This document shows positions 22,357 through 28,435 of a stretch of 28,435 nucleotides of DNA, one piece after another. Under the pieces are notes generated by a model. It had not been told where the DNA came from, searched no databases, and was given only the letters and a program-made list of their open reading frames with translations. The stretch covers positions 1 to 28,435 of the forward strand of contig USLH01000007.1 of assembly GCA_900555435.1 (NCBI GenBank), in the 5' to 3' direction. A program made the position numbers and the translations under genes. How positions within the stretch are numbered: position 1 is the first letter of the stretch; the number at the start of each line of letters is the position of its first letter. Source of the stretch: an uncultured Oscillospiraceae bacterium (lineage in GTDB: Bacteria > Bacillota > Clostridia > Oscillospirales > Ruminococcaceae).

Positions 22357-23292
22357 TTATTTCTTCTTTGCCGCAAGTTTCCGGTTCTTCCAGGTAGCCC
22401 AAATGGTTCCGGTCAGGCAGAGACTGCTATAAGAACCGGCTACCAAACCCACGACCATGGGGAACGCAAAAGTCAGGATATTGCTCACCCGGAAAATCAG
22501 AGCAAACACGCAGACCGAGATCATGGCGATCAAAGTGGAGATCGAGGTGTTCAGCGTGCGGGTAAAGGTCTGATTGACGCTCTTATTCAAAAGCTGCGGG
22601 AAGTCAAGGCTCTTGCCGTAGAGCTTTTCGTTCTCACGGATCCGGTCAAAGATCACGATGGTATCGTTGATAGAATAGCCCAGAATGAAGAGAATGACGG
22701 CCATGAAGTTGTCGTCGATGGGCAAACGGAAGATGATGAAGGTTCCCAGCACCATCAAAACGTCATGGAACAGAGCGATAACGCCGGTAATACCGGCCGA
22801 TAAACCACCGATCCGCCGGAACCGGATGGTAATGTACAGGATCATCAGTACAAAGGAAGCCAGCACGGCAATCAGGCACTTGACAAGGAAGTCCTTGCCC
22901 ATGGTGGCGGAAACGCTGTCGATAGAAACCTGCTCAATGCTGTTGTCCGGAAAATCGGAGATGAGCCGGTCGGTCAGCGACTGCTGGGTCTCCATCGAAA
23001 GGCTCTGCTTGTTGCCGAAGCTGATGGAGAACTGCTGGCTGCCCGAAGAAAGGCTCTGGGAAGTGTCTACCGTGGCGCTGAGTCCGGTTTCTTCTTTTGC
23101 CGCAGAAGCGATGGCGGAGCGGTCGATGGTGCCGTTGTAGGAATAGGTCGCAATGGTGCCGCCGGTAAACTGAATATCCACCTTCACGCCGAAGATCAGC
23201 GCAAAGATCAGAATGATGGCAAAAATCACCAGCGGAATGGCATAAAACACTTTGCGGTGACCGAAGAAATCCCAATTGTGTTTCAGCTGCAT
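22357..23292 (-). CDS. secF: Protein translocase subunit SecF
   Basis: A 311-residue membrane protein with six membrane helices. N-terminal helix (about 15-35), a large external loop starting with VDIQFTGGT (the SecF 'FTGGT' motif), then five helices, including LGYSINDTIVIFDRIREN (conserved in SecF) and a terminal segment with G-S-Y-S-S-L. SecDF uses the ion gradient to pull secreted proteins out of SecYEG. The ATG overlaps the secD stop (TAATG). Size and arrangement are normal. Confidence 0.96.
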   Translation of the reverse strand: MQLKHNWDFFGHRKVFYAIPLVIFAIILIFALIFGVKVDIQFTGGTIATYSYNGTIDRSAIASAAKEETGLSATVDTSQSLSSGSQQFSISFGNKQSLSMETQQSLTDRLISDFPDNSIEQVSIDSVSATMGKDFLVKCLIAVLASFVLMILYITIRFRRIGGLSAGITGVIALFHDVLMVLGTFIIFRLPIDDNFMAVILFILGYSINDTIVIFDRIRENEKLYGKSLDFPQLLNKSVNQTFTRTLNTSISTLIAMISVCVFALIFRVSNILTFAFPMVVGLVAGSYSSLCLTGTIWATWKNRKLAAKKK

Positions 23293-24674
23293 TATCGATC
23301 ACCTCCATAAACCACAGGTTTGCGTAAAGCCTTGAACCGGGAGATCGATTTCAGCATCAACTTGCTGCAAAGGATGCCAAAAACGAAGTTTCCGATGACA
23401 CCGATCAGCAGGGTGTAACCGAAGGAGTAAACGGTTCCCGCAGGAGCCGGCCCGCACATGAAGAAGATCGGGGTCAAGAGCTTTGCAAAGAGAGAGGATG
23501 GAGGCCCAAATGCGCCCATCAGGATAATGGAGACGATCACGACGGTCATGTTTCCGTCCAAGATAGCGGTAAATGCCCGCTGATATCCCAACTCGATGGC
23601 GCCGTCAATGGACTTGCCACTGCGGATTTCTTCCTTGATGCGTTCCGCCGTGATCACGTTGGCGTCAACGCCCATACCGATGGCCAGAATGATGCCGGCA
23701 ATACCGGGCAGGGTCAGCGTAAAGCTGGACAGGAAGGGGAAGAAGCCGGATACAGCCGCCACAGACAGGGCAAGCTGCCCCATCAGGGCGAATACAGCAA
23801 CCACGCCGGGAAGCCGGTACAGGCAGATCATGAAAATAGCGATCAGCACAAAAGCCACAGCTCCTGCGATAACCATAGAGTCCCTAGCGCCGATACCCAG
23901 AGTAGGATCGATCGTCGAGTAGCTGTTGACCTCCAGCTTAAAGGGCAATGCACCGGAGTTGATCTGGTTTGCCAGCGTCTGAACAGTATCGGCGGTGAAG
24001 CTGCCGGTAATGGACGCTTTGCCGTCGGTAATGGCCGTCTGCACCGTAGGCGCAGAGATCATAGTGTCGTCCATCCAGATGGAAATGACGCCCTTGGATT
24101 CCGCCAGTCGAGCCGTCGCTTCGGCAAAGGCTTCTTTTCCGGAGTCATTCAGCTCCAAGCTGACGCCGTAGCCGCCGTTTTGGGAATCGTAATACGGGGT
24201 AGCTTCCGCTACGTCCTTGCCTTCCAAAACGATCTTTCCGGTAGGAAGACCGTCTGCATCTGTGCCGGAGCCTTCCCGGAAGGTCAGCCGGGCTGTTGCG
24301 CCCAGCTCTTCAATAGCGGCCTGCGGATCGAAGTCCGTTTCGCCTTCTTTCCAGGGGAAGCGGACAATGATTCGGCCTTTATCGTAGTCAGTGTAGACCT
24401 CACTATCGGTGATGTGCAGGGTAACGAGACGCTGCTTGATAACGGCTTCCGCCGCTTTCATCTGCGTTTCCGTTGCGTCAACCTCTTCGGGAGGCGTAAA
24501 GGTCACATCGACGCCGCCACGGATATCAATTCCCCAGCGAATGTCGTTTCCGCCTTTGATGTACACGTCCGTCCGGTCGCCATAAGTTGTGCTGATTCCC
24601 GTCAGGGACAACACAAGAAAGACCACCATCAGGATTGCCACCACGAAGAAGACGGGTTTTCCAACTCGTTTCAT
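23292..24674 (-). CDS. secD: Protein translocase subunit SecD
   Basis: A 460-residue membrane protein. Membrane helix at about 8-28, then a large external P1-type domain beginning with the SecD 'GIDIRGGVDVTF' motif (about 48-59). Five C-terminal helices follow from about residue 275, with the conserved LAIGMGVDANVI segment. It works with SecF in export. The start is ATG 24674 with SD GGAGGA. Earlier in-frame ATGs up to 25001 lie near or upstream of the promoter and inside the queT leader region, so they are not real starts. Confidence 0.96.
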   Translation of the reverse strand: MKRVGKPVFFVVAILMVVFLVLSLTGISTTYGDRTDVYIKGGNDIRWGIDIRGGVDVTFTPPEEVDATETQMKAAEAVIKQRLVTLHITDSEVYTDYDKGRIIVRFPWKEGETDFDPQAAIEELGATARLTFREGSGTDADGLPTGKIVLEGKDVAEATPYYDSQNGGYGVSLELNDSGKEAFAEATARLAESKGVISIWMDDTMISAPTVQTAITDGKASITGSFTADTVQTLANQINSGALPFKLEVNSYSTIDPTLGIGARDSMVIAGAVAFVLIAIFMICLYRLPGVVAVFALMGQLALSVAAVSGFFPFLSSFTLTLPGIAGIILAIGMGVDANVITAERIKEEIRSGKSIDGAIELGYQRAFTAILDGNMTVVIVSIILMGAFGPPSSLFAKLLTPIFFMCGPAPAGTVYSFGYTLLIGVIGNFVFGILCSKLMLKSISRFKALRKPVVYGGDR

Positions 24675-24756
24675 GGAACAATTCCTCCAATGTGTTTGTT
24701 CTCCATGCCGCCGTTCCTGCTGAAAAACCCAACCGGCCAGGGGCATTGACATTAAA

Positions 24757-24785
24757 ATTATATGACATCTTTCCTGAAAAGTCAA
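24757..24785 (-). promoter_or_regulatory. Promoter of secD-secF
   Basis: On the minus strand, TTGACT (24785-24780), a 17-base spacer and a perfect TATAAT (24762-24757). Predicted leader of about 75 bases before the secD ATG. Confidence 0.8.
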
Positions 24786-24844
24786 GAAAAATCCCAGCTT
24801 CCTGTCATCTCTTCCAAAAAAACGGAGATTTTTTTTCTGTCTTC

Positions 24845-24873
24845 TTGCTTCCGTCTGGATTTTATGATAGAAT
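24845..24873 (+). promoter_or_regulatory. Promoter of queT
   Basis: TTGCTT (24845-24850), a 17-base spacer and TAGAAT (24868-24873) with TGA before it (extended -10). The start should be near 24880, which places the pseudoknot leader (24884-24958) entirely in the transcript. Confidence 0.65.
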
Positions 24874-24883
24874 AAATCAAGGC

Positions 24884-24958
24884 TCTCCGCTTCCCCGTGC
24901 CCGGCGGAGAAGGCCTGCACCGGTCTTTTCCGGCGAAAAAAGTTTGTTGCACGGAGAA
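24884..24958 (+). promoter_or_regulatory. Riboswitch-like H-type pseudoknot leader of queT (candidate preQ1 riboswitch)
   Basis: Stem 1: TCTCCGC (24884-24890) with GCGGAGA (24904-24910), enclosing a 13-base loop. The loop segment TTCCCCGTGC (24891-24900) pairs with GCACGGAGAA (24949-24958) in 9 of 10 positions, which closes a pseudoknot 2 bases before the SD GGAG (24961-24964). Between them lie a small hairpin (CCGG-TCTTTT-CCGG, 24920-24933) and an A-rich linker. The layout fits the H-type pseudoknot riboswitches for preQ1 (class II or III), which are known upstream of queT genes, class III in Ruminococcaceae-type bacteria. It does not match the short class I consensus. Pairing is seen directly; ligand and class are inferred. 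Confidence 0.6.
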
Positions 24959-24969
24959 ATGGAGCTATC

Positions 24970-25515
24970 ATGAACGCAATCGCCAAAAACTCGAACCGCA
25001 TCCAATCCCTTGCGCAGATCGCCCTGATCGGCGCCCTCTACACCATCCTGACCCTGATCAGCGGCCCCCTTGCCTTTGGTACGTCGGCCGGCATCGTCCA
25101 GGTCCGGATCAGTGAGGCGCTGACGCTTCTTCCCCTCTTCTCCCCCATCGGCATCTGGGGCGTGACCTTTGGGTGTTTTCTTTCAAACATTGTAGGCTTT
25201 TTTATGGGGAGCAATATGCTGGGACTCATCGACGCCCCCATTGGTACCGCCGCTACCTTGGCTGCCGCTCTTCTGACCTACATGATCGGGAAAATGCCCA
25301 TGAAAAACTGGGGAAAGGCTCTGTTGGGAGCCGTCCCTCCGGTGCTTTTGAACGGCCTGATCGTAGGCGTAGAGCTGACCTTCGTTTTTAAAACGCCTTT
25401 CTCCCTGAATTTTATCTCCGTTGCTCTGGGAGAGATCCTGGTCTGCTACACCTTAGGTCTGCTGCTTTCATTGACCTTCTGGCGCAAGGATTTTTATAAA
25501 CGAATCTTCCGCTGA
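24970..25515 (+). CDS. queT: QueT-family queuosine-precursor transporter (ECF S component)
   Basis: A 181-residue protein with five or six membrane helices and the QueT pattern: A-Q-I-A-L-I-G-A-L-Y-T-x-L-T (about 15-28), QVRISEALTLLP (about 44-55), and 'G-x-x-F-G-C-F-L-S-N' (about 64-73). It is the substrate-binding membrane subunit of an energy-coupling-factor importer for preQ1 or a related queuine precursor; the ATPase and T subunits are shared and lie elsewhere. The start ATG has SD GGAG. Its leader holds the pseudoknot described above. Divergent from secD. Confidence 0.93.
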   Translation: MNAIAKNSNRIQSLAQIALIGALYTILTLISGPLAFGTSAGIVQVRISEALTLLPLFSPIGIWGVTFGCFLSNIVGFFMGSNMLGLIDAPIGTAATLAAALLTYMIGKMPMKNWGKALLGAVPPVLLNGLIVGVELTFVFKTPFSLNFISVALGEILVCYTLGLLLSLTFWRKDFYKRIFR

Positions 25516-25517
25516 AA

Positions 25518-25546
25518 TTGATTTTTCTATCAAACTGTGCTATACT
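25518..25546 (+). promoter_or_regulatory. Promoter of the 49-residue membrane protein gene
   Basis: TTGATT (25518-25523), a 17-base spacer and TATACT (25541-25546) preceded by TGC. It starts only three bases after the queT stop codon, so the small gene has its own promoter. Confidence 0.75.
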
Positions 25547-25569
25547 GGATTCAAAAGGAGGAACGGCCT

Positions 25570-25719
25570 ATGAAACAACTTTTTAAATGGATCTTAAAAG
25601 CATGTTCCATCGTGATCGGAACGGTTCTGGTCTTAAAGGGGATCCATCTCCTTGTGGACTGGCTTTATCGCCGTTGCTGCAACTCCTATATTGAAGCCGG
25701 CACAGACGAACCCTTCTAA
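25570..25719 (+). CDS. Small single-helix membrane protein, unknown function
   Basis: A 49-residue protein. A Lys-rich start (MKQLFKWILK) is followed by one membrane helix (about 11-32), then an RRCC pair and a short acidic tail (EAGTDEPF). I do not recognise a family. It is nonetheless very likely expressed: a textbook SD (AAAGGAGG, 25554-25561) lies 8 bases before the ATG, a dedicated promoter precedes it, and a very strong terminator begins 10 bases after its stop codon. Its tiny transcript of about 210 bases is monocistronic. Regulatory or stress roles are typical for such proteins, but nothing here proves one. Confidence 0.75.
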   Translation: MKQLFKWILKACSIVIGTVLVLKGIHLLVDWLYRRCCNSYIEAGTDEPF

Positions 25720-25729
25720 TCGAAAAATG

Positions 25730-25759
25730 AAGAGCCTGCTCCCTCGGGAGCAGGCTCTT
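25730..25759. terminator. Strong bidirectional terminator
   Basis: AAGAGCCTGCTCC (25730-25742) and GGAGCAGGCTCTT (25747-25759) pair perfectly over 13 bases with a 4-base loop, followed by TTCTTATCTTT. On the minus strand the stem is followed by TCATTTTTCG, so it also serves the alpha-galactosidase transcript. Confidence 0.92.
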
Positions 25760-25800
25760 TTCTTATCTTTCTCGGCAGCAAAGATCTGCGGTCGAGTTTT

Positions 25801-27357
25801 TTACCAATCAAAGGAAACGATCTCGCCGTTCAAATCCCACTTGGCGGGAGTGCGGTTCCAAGTCCAGTCCAACGGTTCACCGGGCTTTTTTGCAGGGGCA
25901 GCCGCATAGGAAAAAGCACGCTTTAAGGCAGCCGTCTGTTCCGGTCCGACCACCGCCGCTTCCGGGGAAACGAAAAGCGGTGTTCCGCTGCGAGAAAGAA
26001 GCTCCAGCCACTGCTTGTTCTTCTTCCACGGTACATTGCAGGTCAGCCCCACACAGTCGCCGTCCGCTGCGAAAAACGTCCCATGCTGAGGCATACGGAA
26101 AGCCAGCGAATTGGGCCCCATCTTCCGGGTCACATCCCACTTCCGCCCGCTGGTGTCGTCGCCTATCCGTTGGATTTCAAAAAAACCTGCTGCCAGGTGC
26201 CCCATGGTGTTGCAGCCGATGAGCATAGCTTTCTCCCCTGCCGCATTCCGCAGGGTCTGATAAAACCGCTTCAGCACCTGTGCCGTGGTCAGATCCGTCC
26301 GGGAAAAATGCCACCCGGGTTCTGTCAGCTCTTCTCCCATCTGAAATCCCCAGCACCCGAATATGTCGTAGGTGGAGTAATCGTGCTTGATCAGCTCGAA
26401 TCCCCAGTCAGATAAGCGCTTCACATCTTTCGTCACCCATTCCAGCACACCGTCTACGCTGGGATCCAGAAACGTGCCGGTTTCTTTGGTCTTTAAGTAC
26501 CAATTGGCAGGCGCTTCTTCCATGGTTTGCAGAGGTCGAAACCAGATTCCGGGGCGCACCCCCAGCTCCTTCATCCGGGAAGCTATCGCTTCCATTCCTT
26601 CCGGGAACTTTCGATTGGACATCATCCAGGGACCGCCATTGTAGCCTTGAACCGGGCAGTGGCAGATCTGCCACCCATCGTCAATGACCATAAAGGGCCG
26701 AACTTCATTGTCCCCTGCCCATTCGGCTACCATGCGGCTGTTTTCGAGAATCAGAGAGGAAGAATTGTTTCCGTAAGCGCTGTACCAGTCGTTTCCGCCG
26801 TAGATCGGGCCATCCGGCATTCTCGGAGCTTCGCAAAGCTGCCGGCAGAATGCCTGCGCCGCCGCAAAAGGCCGCTCTGTGCTGTGGAATTCCACCAATG
26901 CTGCTGCCGGTAATTCGGAGCCGTTCAAAAGCACACCGTCTCCACCGCAGCGCACATCCAGCTCCAAGATCAGCCGGTCCGCTTCAAACCGAAAGCTGCA
27001 CAGGGCGTTGGGCTGGGTTTTGACGCCCCATCCAAAAACGTCGTTTCCATCGGTCGCCAAGACATACCACGGCAATACCCGCTCCGGCAGGATCCCCCGC
27101 CATTCCAGATCGCCGTACCCCCGTTCCCAGTGGTCGCCGAGGATCTTTACGGGTTCTAAAATCTCCTGCCGCCATGCGATCCGCAGCCGAAAGATCGGCT
27201 CCCAGGCTGTCAGGAGAACGGTTCCATCCTCCCGGATCGCTGCCGAAGTATCCCGGAGCTCATAAAGTCCTCCGGTTCGCTCCATTGGCTCCCAACCTCG
27301 AGCTGTTTCCAAGCTCACCCATTTCGGGCGTTCCCGGAGACTTGCATATTGGTTCAT
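25801..27357 (-). CDS. GH36-like alpha-galactosidase
   Basis: A 518-residue glycoside hydrolase of the GH27/GH36 clan-D type. The central barrel shows VIDDGWQ (224-230), the probable nucleophile D326 in LIKHDYST and the probable acid/base D400 or D401 in RIGDDTSGRKWD. The N-terminal 170 residues form the beta-rich domain seen in GH36 enzymes. No signal peptide, so it is cytosolic and acts on imported alpha-galactosides such as melibiose or raffinose products. GH36 members in Firmicutes are usually about 730 residues; this is a short form. It overlaps the pyrophosphatase gene by 4 bases (ATGA), an unexpected partner for a sugar enzyme. No sugar transporter or regulator is in view. Confidence 0.82.
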   Translation of the reverse strand: MNQYASLRERPKWVSLETARGWEPMERTGGLYELRDTSAAIREDGTVLLTAWEPIFRLRIAWRQEILEPVKILGDHWERGYGDLEWRGILPERVLPWYVLATDGNDVFGWGVKTQPNALCSFRFEADRLILELDVRCGGDGVLLNGSELPAAALVEFHSTERPFAAAQAFCRQLCEAPRMPDGPIYGGNDWYSAYGNNSSSLILENSRMVAEWAGDNEVRPFMVIDDGWQICHCPVQGYNGGPWMMSNRKFPEGMEAIASRMKELGVRPGIWFRPLQTMEEAPANWYLKTKETGTFLDPSVDGVLEWVTKDVKRLSDWGFELIKHDYSTYDIFGCWGFQMGEELTEPGWHFSRTDLTTAQVLKRFYQTLRNAAGEKAMLIGCNTMGHLAAGFFEIQRIGDDTSGRKWDVTRKMGPNSLAFRMPQHGTFFAADGDCVGLTCNVPWKKNKQWLELLSRSGTPLFVSPEAAVVGPEQTAALKRAFSYAAAPAKKPGEPLDWTWNRTPAKWDLNGEIVSFDW

Positions 27358-27935
27358 TCTGCGTCTTCCTCTATTTCAGCGGATTGCTGTTTTTTCGGTT
27401 TTTTCCCGCAGAAACCGACCTCGTAACGCTCAATACACTCCCCGATGATCCGCAGGGCTTCTTCTGCATTCCGCACTTCGTCCACGGCGGTCTGCTTGTT
27501 TTCCAGAGCCTTGTAAACCGAGAAGAAGTGCCGCATCTCCTCAAAAATGTGCGACGGCAGCTCGCTGATGTCGTGATAGACGTTGTAGGTGGGGTCATTA
27601 AAAGGAATGGCAATGATCTTTTCGTCGTTGCGGCCGTTGTCGATCATTTTGATCACGCCGATGGGATAGCACCGAACCAGCGTCAGCGGCTCCAACTCTT
27701 CGGAGCAAAGAACCAGTACGTCCAGCGGATCGCCGTCGTCTGCATAAGTTCTCGGGATCAAACCGTAGTTTGCGGGGTAGTGGGTGGAGGTGTAAAGGAT
27801 CCGATCCAAAATGATGAAGCCGGTCTCCTTGTCCAATTCGTACTTCTTTTTGCTGCCTTTTGTGATCTCGATGACGGCAATAAAATCGTCTGGGTGGATC
27901 CGGGCAGGGTTCATGTCATGCCAAATGTTGCTCAT
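27354..27935 (-). CDS. ppa: Inorganic pyrophosphatase, family I
   Basis: A 193-residue soluble pyrophosphatase. The signature D-x-D-P-x-D is complete (D67-G-D69-P-L-D72). Upstream are the K29/K30/K31 cluster and NYGLIPRTY; the C-terminal part is family-typical, with a charged tail rich in K, Q and E. It hydrolyses PPi released in biosynthesis, including aminoacyl-tRNA formation, so lying after proS makes sense. Start ATG 27935 with SD AAGGAGG, only 24 bases after the proS stop. Many Clostridia use family II or membrane-bound enzymes instead, so a family I enzyme is worth noting. Confidence 0.93.
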   Translation of the reverse strand: MSNIWHDMNPARIHPDDFIAVIEITKGSKKKYELDKETGFIILDRILYTSTHYPANYGLIPRTYADDGDPLDVLVLCSEELEPLTLVRCYPIGVIKMIDNGRNDEKIIAIPFNDPTYNVYHDISELPSHIFEEMRHFFSVYKALENKQTAVDEVRNAEEALRIIGECIERYEVGFCGKKPKKQQSAEIEEDAE

Positions 27936-27959
27936 GCAAACCTCCTTGTCGGACAGGTG

Positions 27960-28435
27960 TCAGATGCTTTCGGGTACCTTTGCGTCGATCGCGGCAAACA
28001 GGTCGGCGACGACCTTCTTCACGGCGTCGAGCGCCTCATCCTTCGGGACCTTGATGTCCACGCTCTTGTCGCGGGTCGAGATCTCGACGAGACCGTCCTT
28101 CATGTTGCGCGGGCTGACGACCACGCGCACCGGTGTACCGAGCAGGTCGGCGTCCGAGAACATGACGCCTGCGCGCACGTCGCGGTCATCGTACATCACT
28201 TCGATGCCGTCCTTCTGCATCGCGGCGTAAAGCCCGTCCGCAAAGGACTTGCAGTCGGCGTCGTCCGCACGGACGCAGCAGAGCTGCACCTGCCAGGGCG
28301 CGATCGTGATCGGCCAGATCGGACCGTAGTCGTCATGGCGCGCTTCGCACACCGATGCGGCAAGTCTGCCGACGCCGATGCCGTAGCAGCCCATGATCGG
28401 GTTCCTGCTCTCGCCCGCCTCGTCGAGGTAGGTCA
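27960..28435 (-). CDS. proS: Prolyl-tRNA synthetase, C-terminal part (5' end outside window)
   Basis: Only the last about 158 codons are inside the window. The reading frame is open to the window edge, where it reads YLDEAGESRNPIMGCYGIGV, which is class II motif 3 of bacterial ProS, followed by 'I-W-P-x-T-I-A-P-W' and the anticodon-binding domain (VQLCCVRAD to the end; RDVRAGVMFSDADLLG is the typical central motif). It charges tRNA(Pro). Its codons end far more often in G or C than its neighbours' (hand counts on three 60-base lines gave 58-65% GC, against 50% on one line of the pyrophosphatase). It is the first visible gene of the proS-ppa-GH36 block. Confidence 0.93.
   Translation of the reverse strand, partial: TYLDEAGESRNPIMGCYGIGVGRLAASVCEARHDDYGPIWPITIAPWQVQLCCVRADDADCKSFADGLYAAMQKDGIEVMYDDRDVRAGVMFSDADLLGTPVRVVVSPRNMKDGLVEISTRDKSVDIKVPKDEALDAVKKVVADLFAAIDAKVPESI

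Noticed and set aside
24690..24750. An upstream ATG (24745) in the secD leader as a small leader peptide
   Set aside because: It has no SD, is in frame with secD, and has no stop before the secD start.
24870..24969. A class I preQ1 riboswitch before queT
   Set aside because: The short class I consensus loop and A-rich tail are not present; only the larger pseudoknot layout fits.
24675..25001. A longer secD start extending to 25001
   Set aside because: It would pass through the secD promoter (24757-24785) and the queT leader. The SD GGAGGA and the usual SecD N-terminus point to 24674.

Overview
The window is a gene-dense, mid-GC (roughly 50-54%) chromosome segment of a low-GC-type Gram-positive bacterium. 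GatCAB, NAD-dependent LigA, NrdR, SecD and SecF as separate genes, QueT, AzlCD, strong AGGAGG-type Shine-Dalgarno (SD) sequences, frequent TTG/GTG starts and TGn-TATAAT promoters all fit the Clostridia. A gut Oscillospiraceae/Ruminococcaceae member is my best guess, by inference only. No rRNA, tRNA, CRISPR array, insertion sequence or prophage was seen.

Layout. 1-45: first 15 codons of a probable MATE transporter (minus). 71-2263: minus operon azlC-azlD-Gfo/Idh/MocA oxidoreductase, with promoter and terminator. 2459-5658: plus operon of an SPFH protein, a double zinc-ribbon membrane protein and a secreted TPM-domain protein, resembling Bacillus YdjI/YdjG/YdjH but with no PspA gene in view; glpK follows at 5685. 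7290-8285: a Xer-type tyrosine recombinase (minus). 8447-14132: housekeeping minus operon ligA-gatC-gatA-gatB-nudix. The 318-base gap 14133-14450 holds divergent promoters and a long structured leader for a GT4 glycosyltransferase (14451-15638). 15681-17844: OmpR-type response regulator plus histidine kinase (minus). Divergent from it, 17968-19965 is a three-gene operon: a two-repeat heavy-metal permease, a Fur-family repressor and a Qnr-like pentapeptide-repeat protein, behind a consensus promoter overlapped by a near-perfect Fur box. 19962-22282: MBL-fold hydrolase, nrdR and a sugar-phosphate isomerase-like TIM barrel (all minus). 22357-24674: secD-secF (minus). 24884-25515: queT behind a leader that can fold into a riboswitch-like pseudoknot. 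25570-25719: a 49-residue membrane protein. 25801-28435: minus genes for a GH36-like alpha-galactosidase, inorganic pyrophosphatase and the 3' end of proS, the last with visibly higher GC than everything else.

Working together. ligA and gatCAB are DNA-joining and tRNA-amidation housekeeping genes. The permease/Fur/pentapeptide operon looks like a self-regulated metal-homeostasis unit. The SPFH/zinc-ribbon/TPM trio looks like an envelope-stress complex. queT looks like a preQ1-salvage gene controlled at translation by its own leader. These three and the glycosyltransferase leader are the most interesting parts of the window. All functional statements rest on reading motifs by eye; no database search was run.
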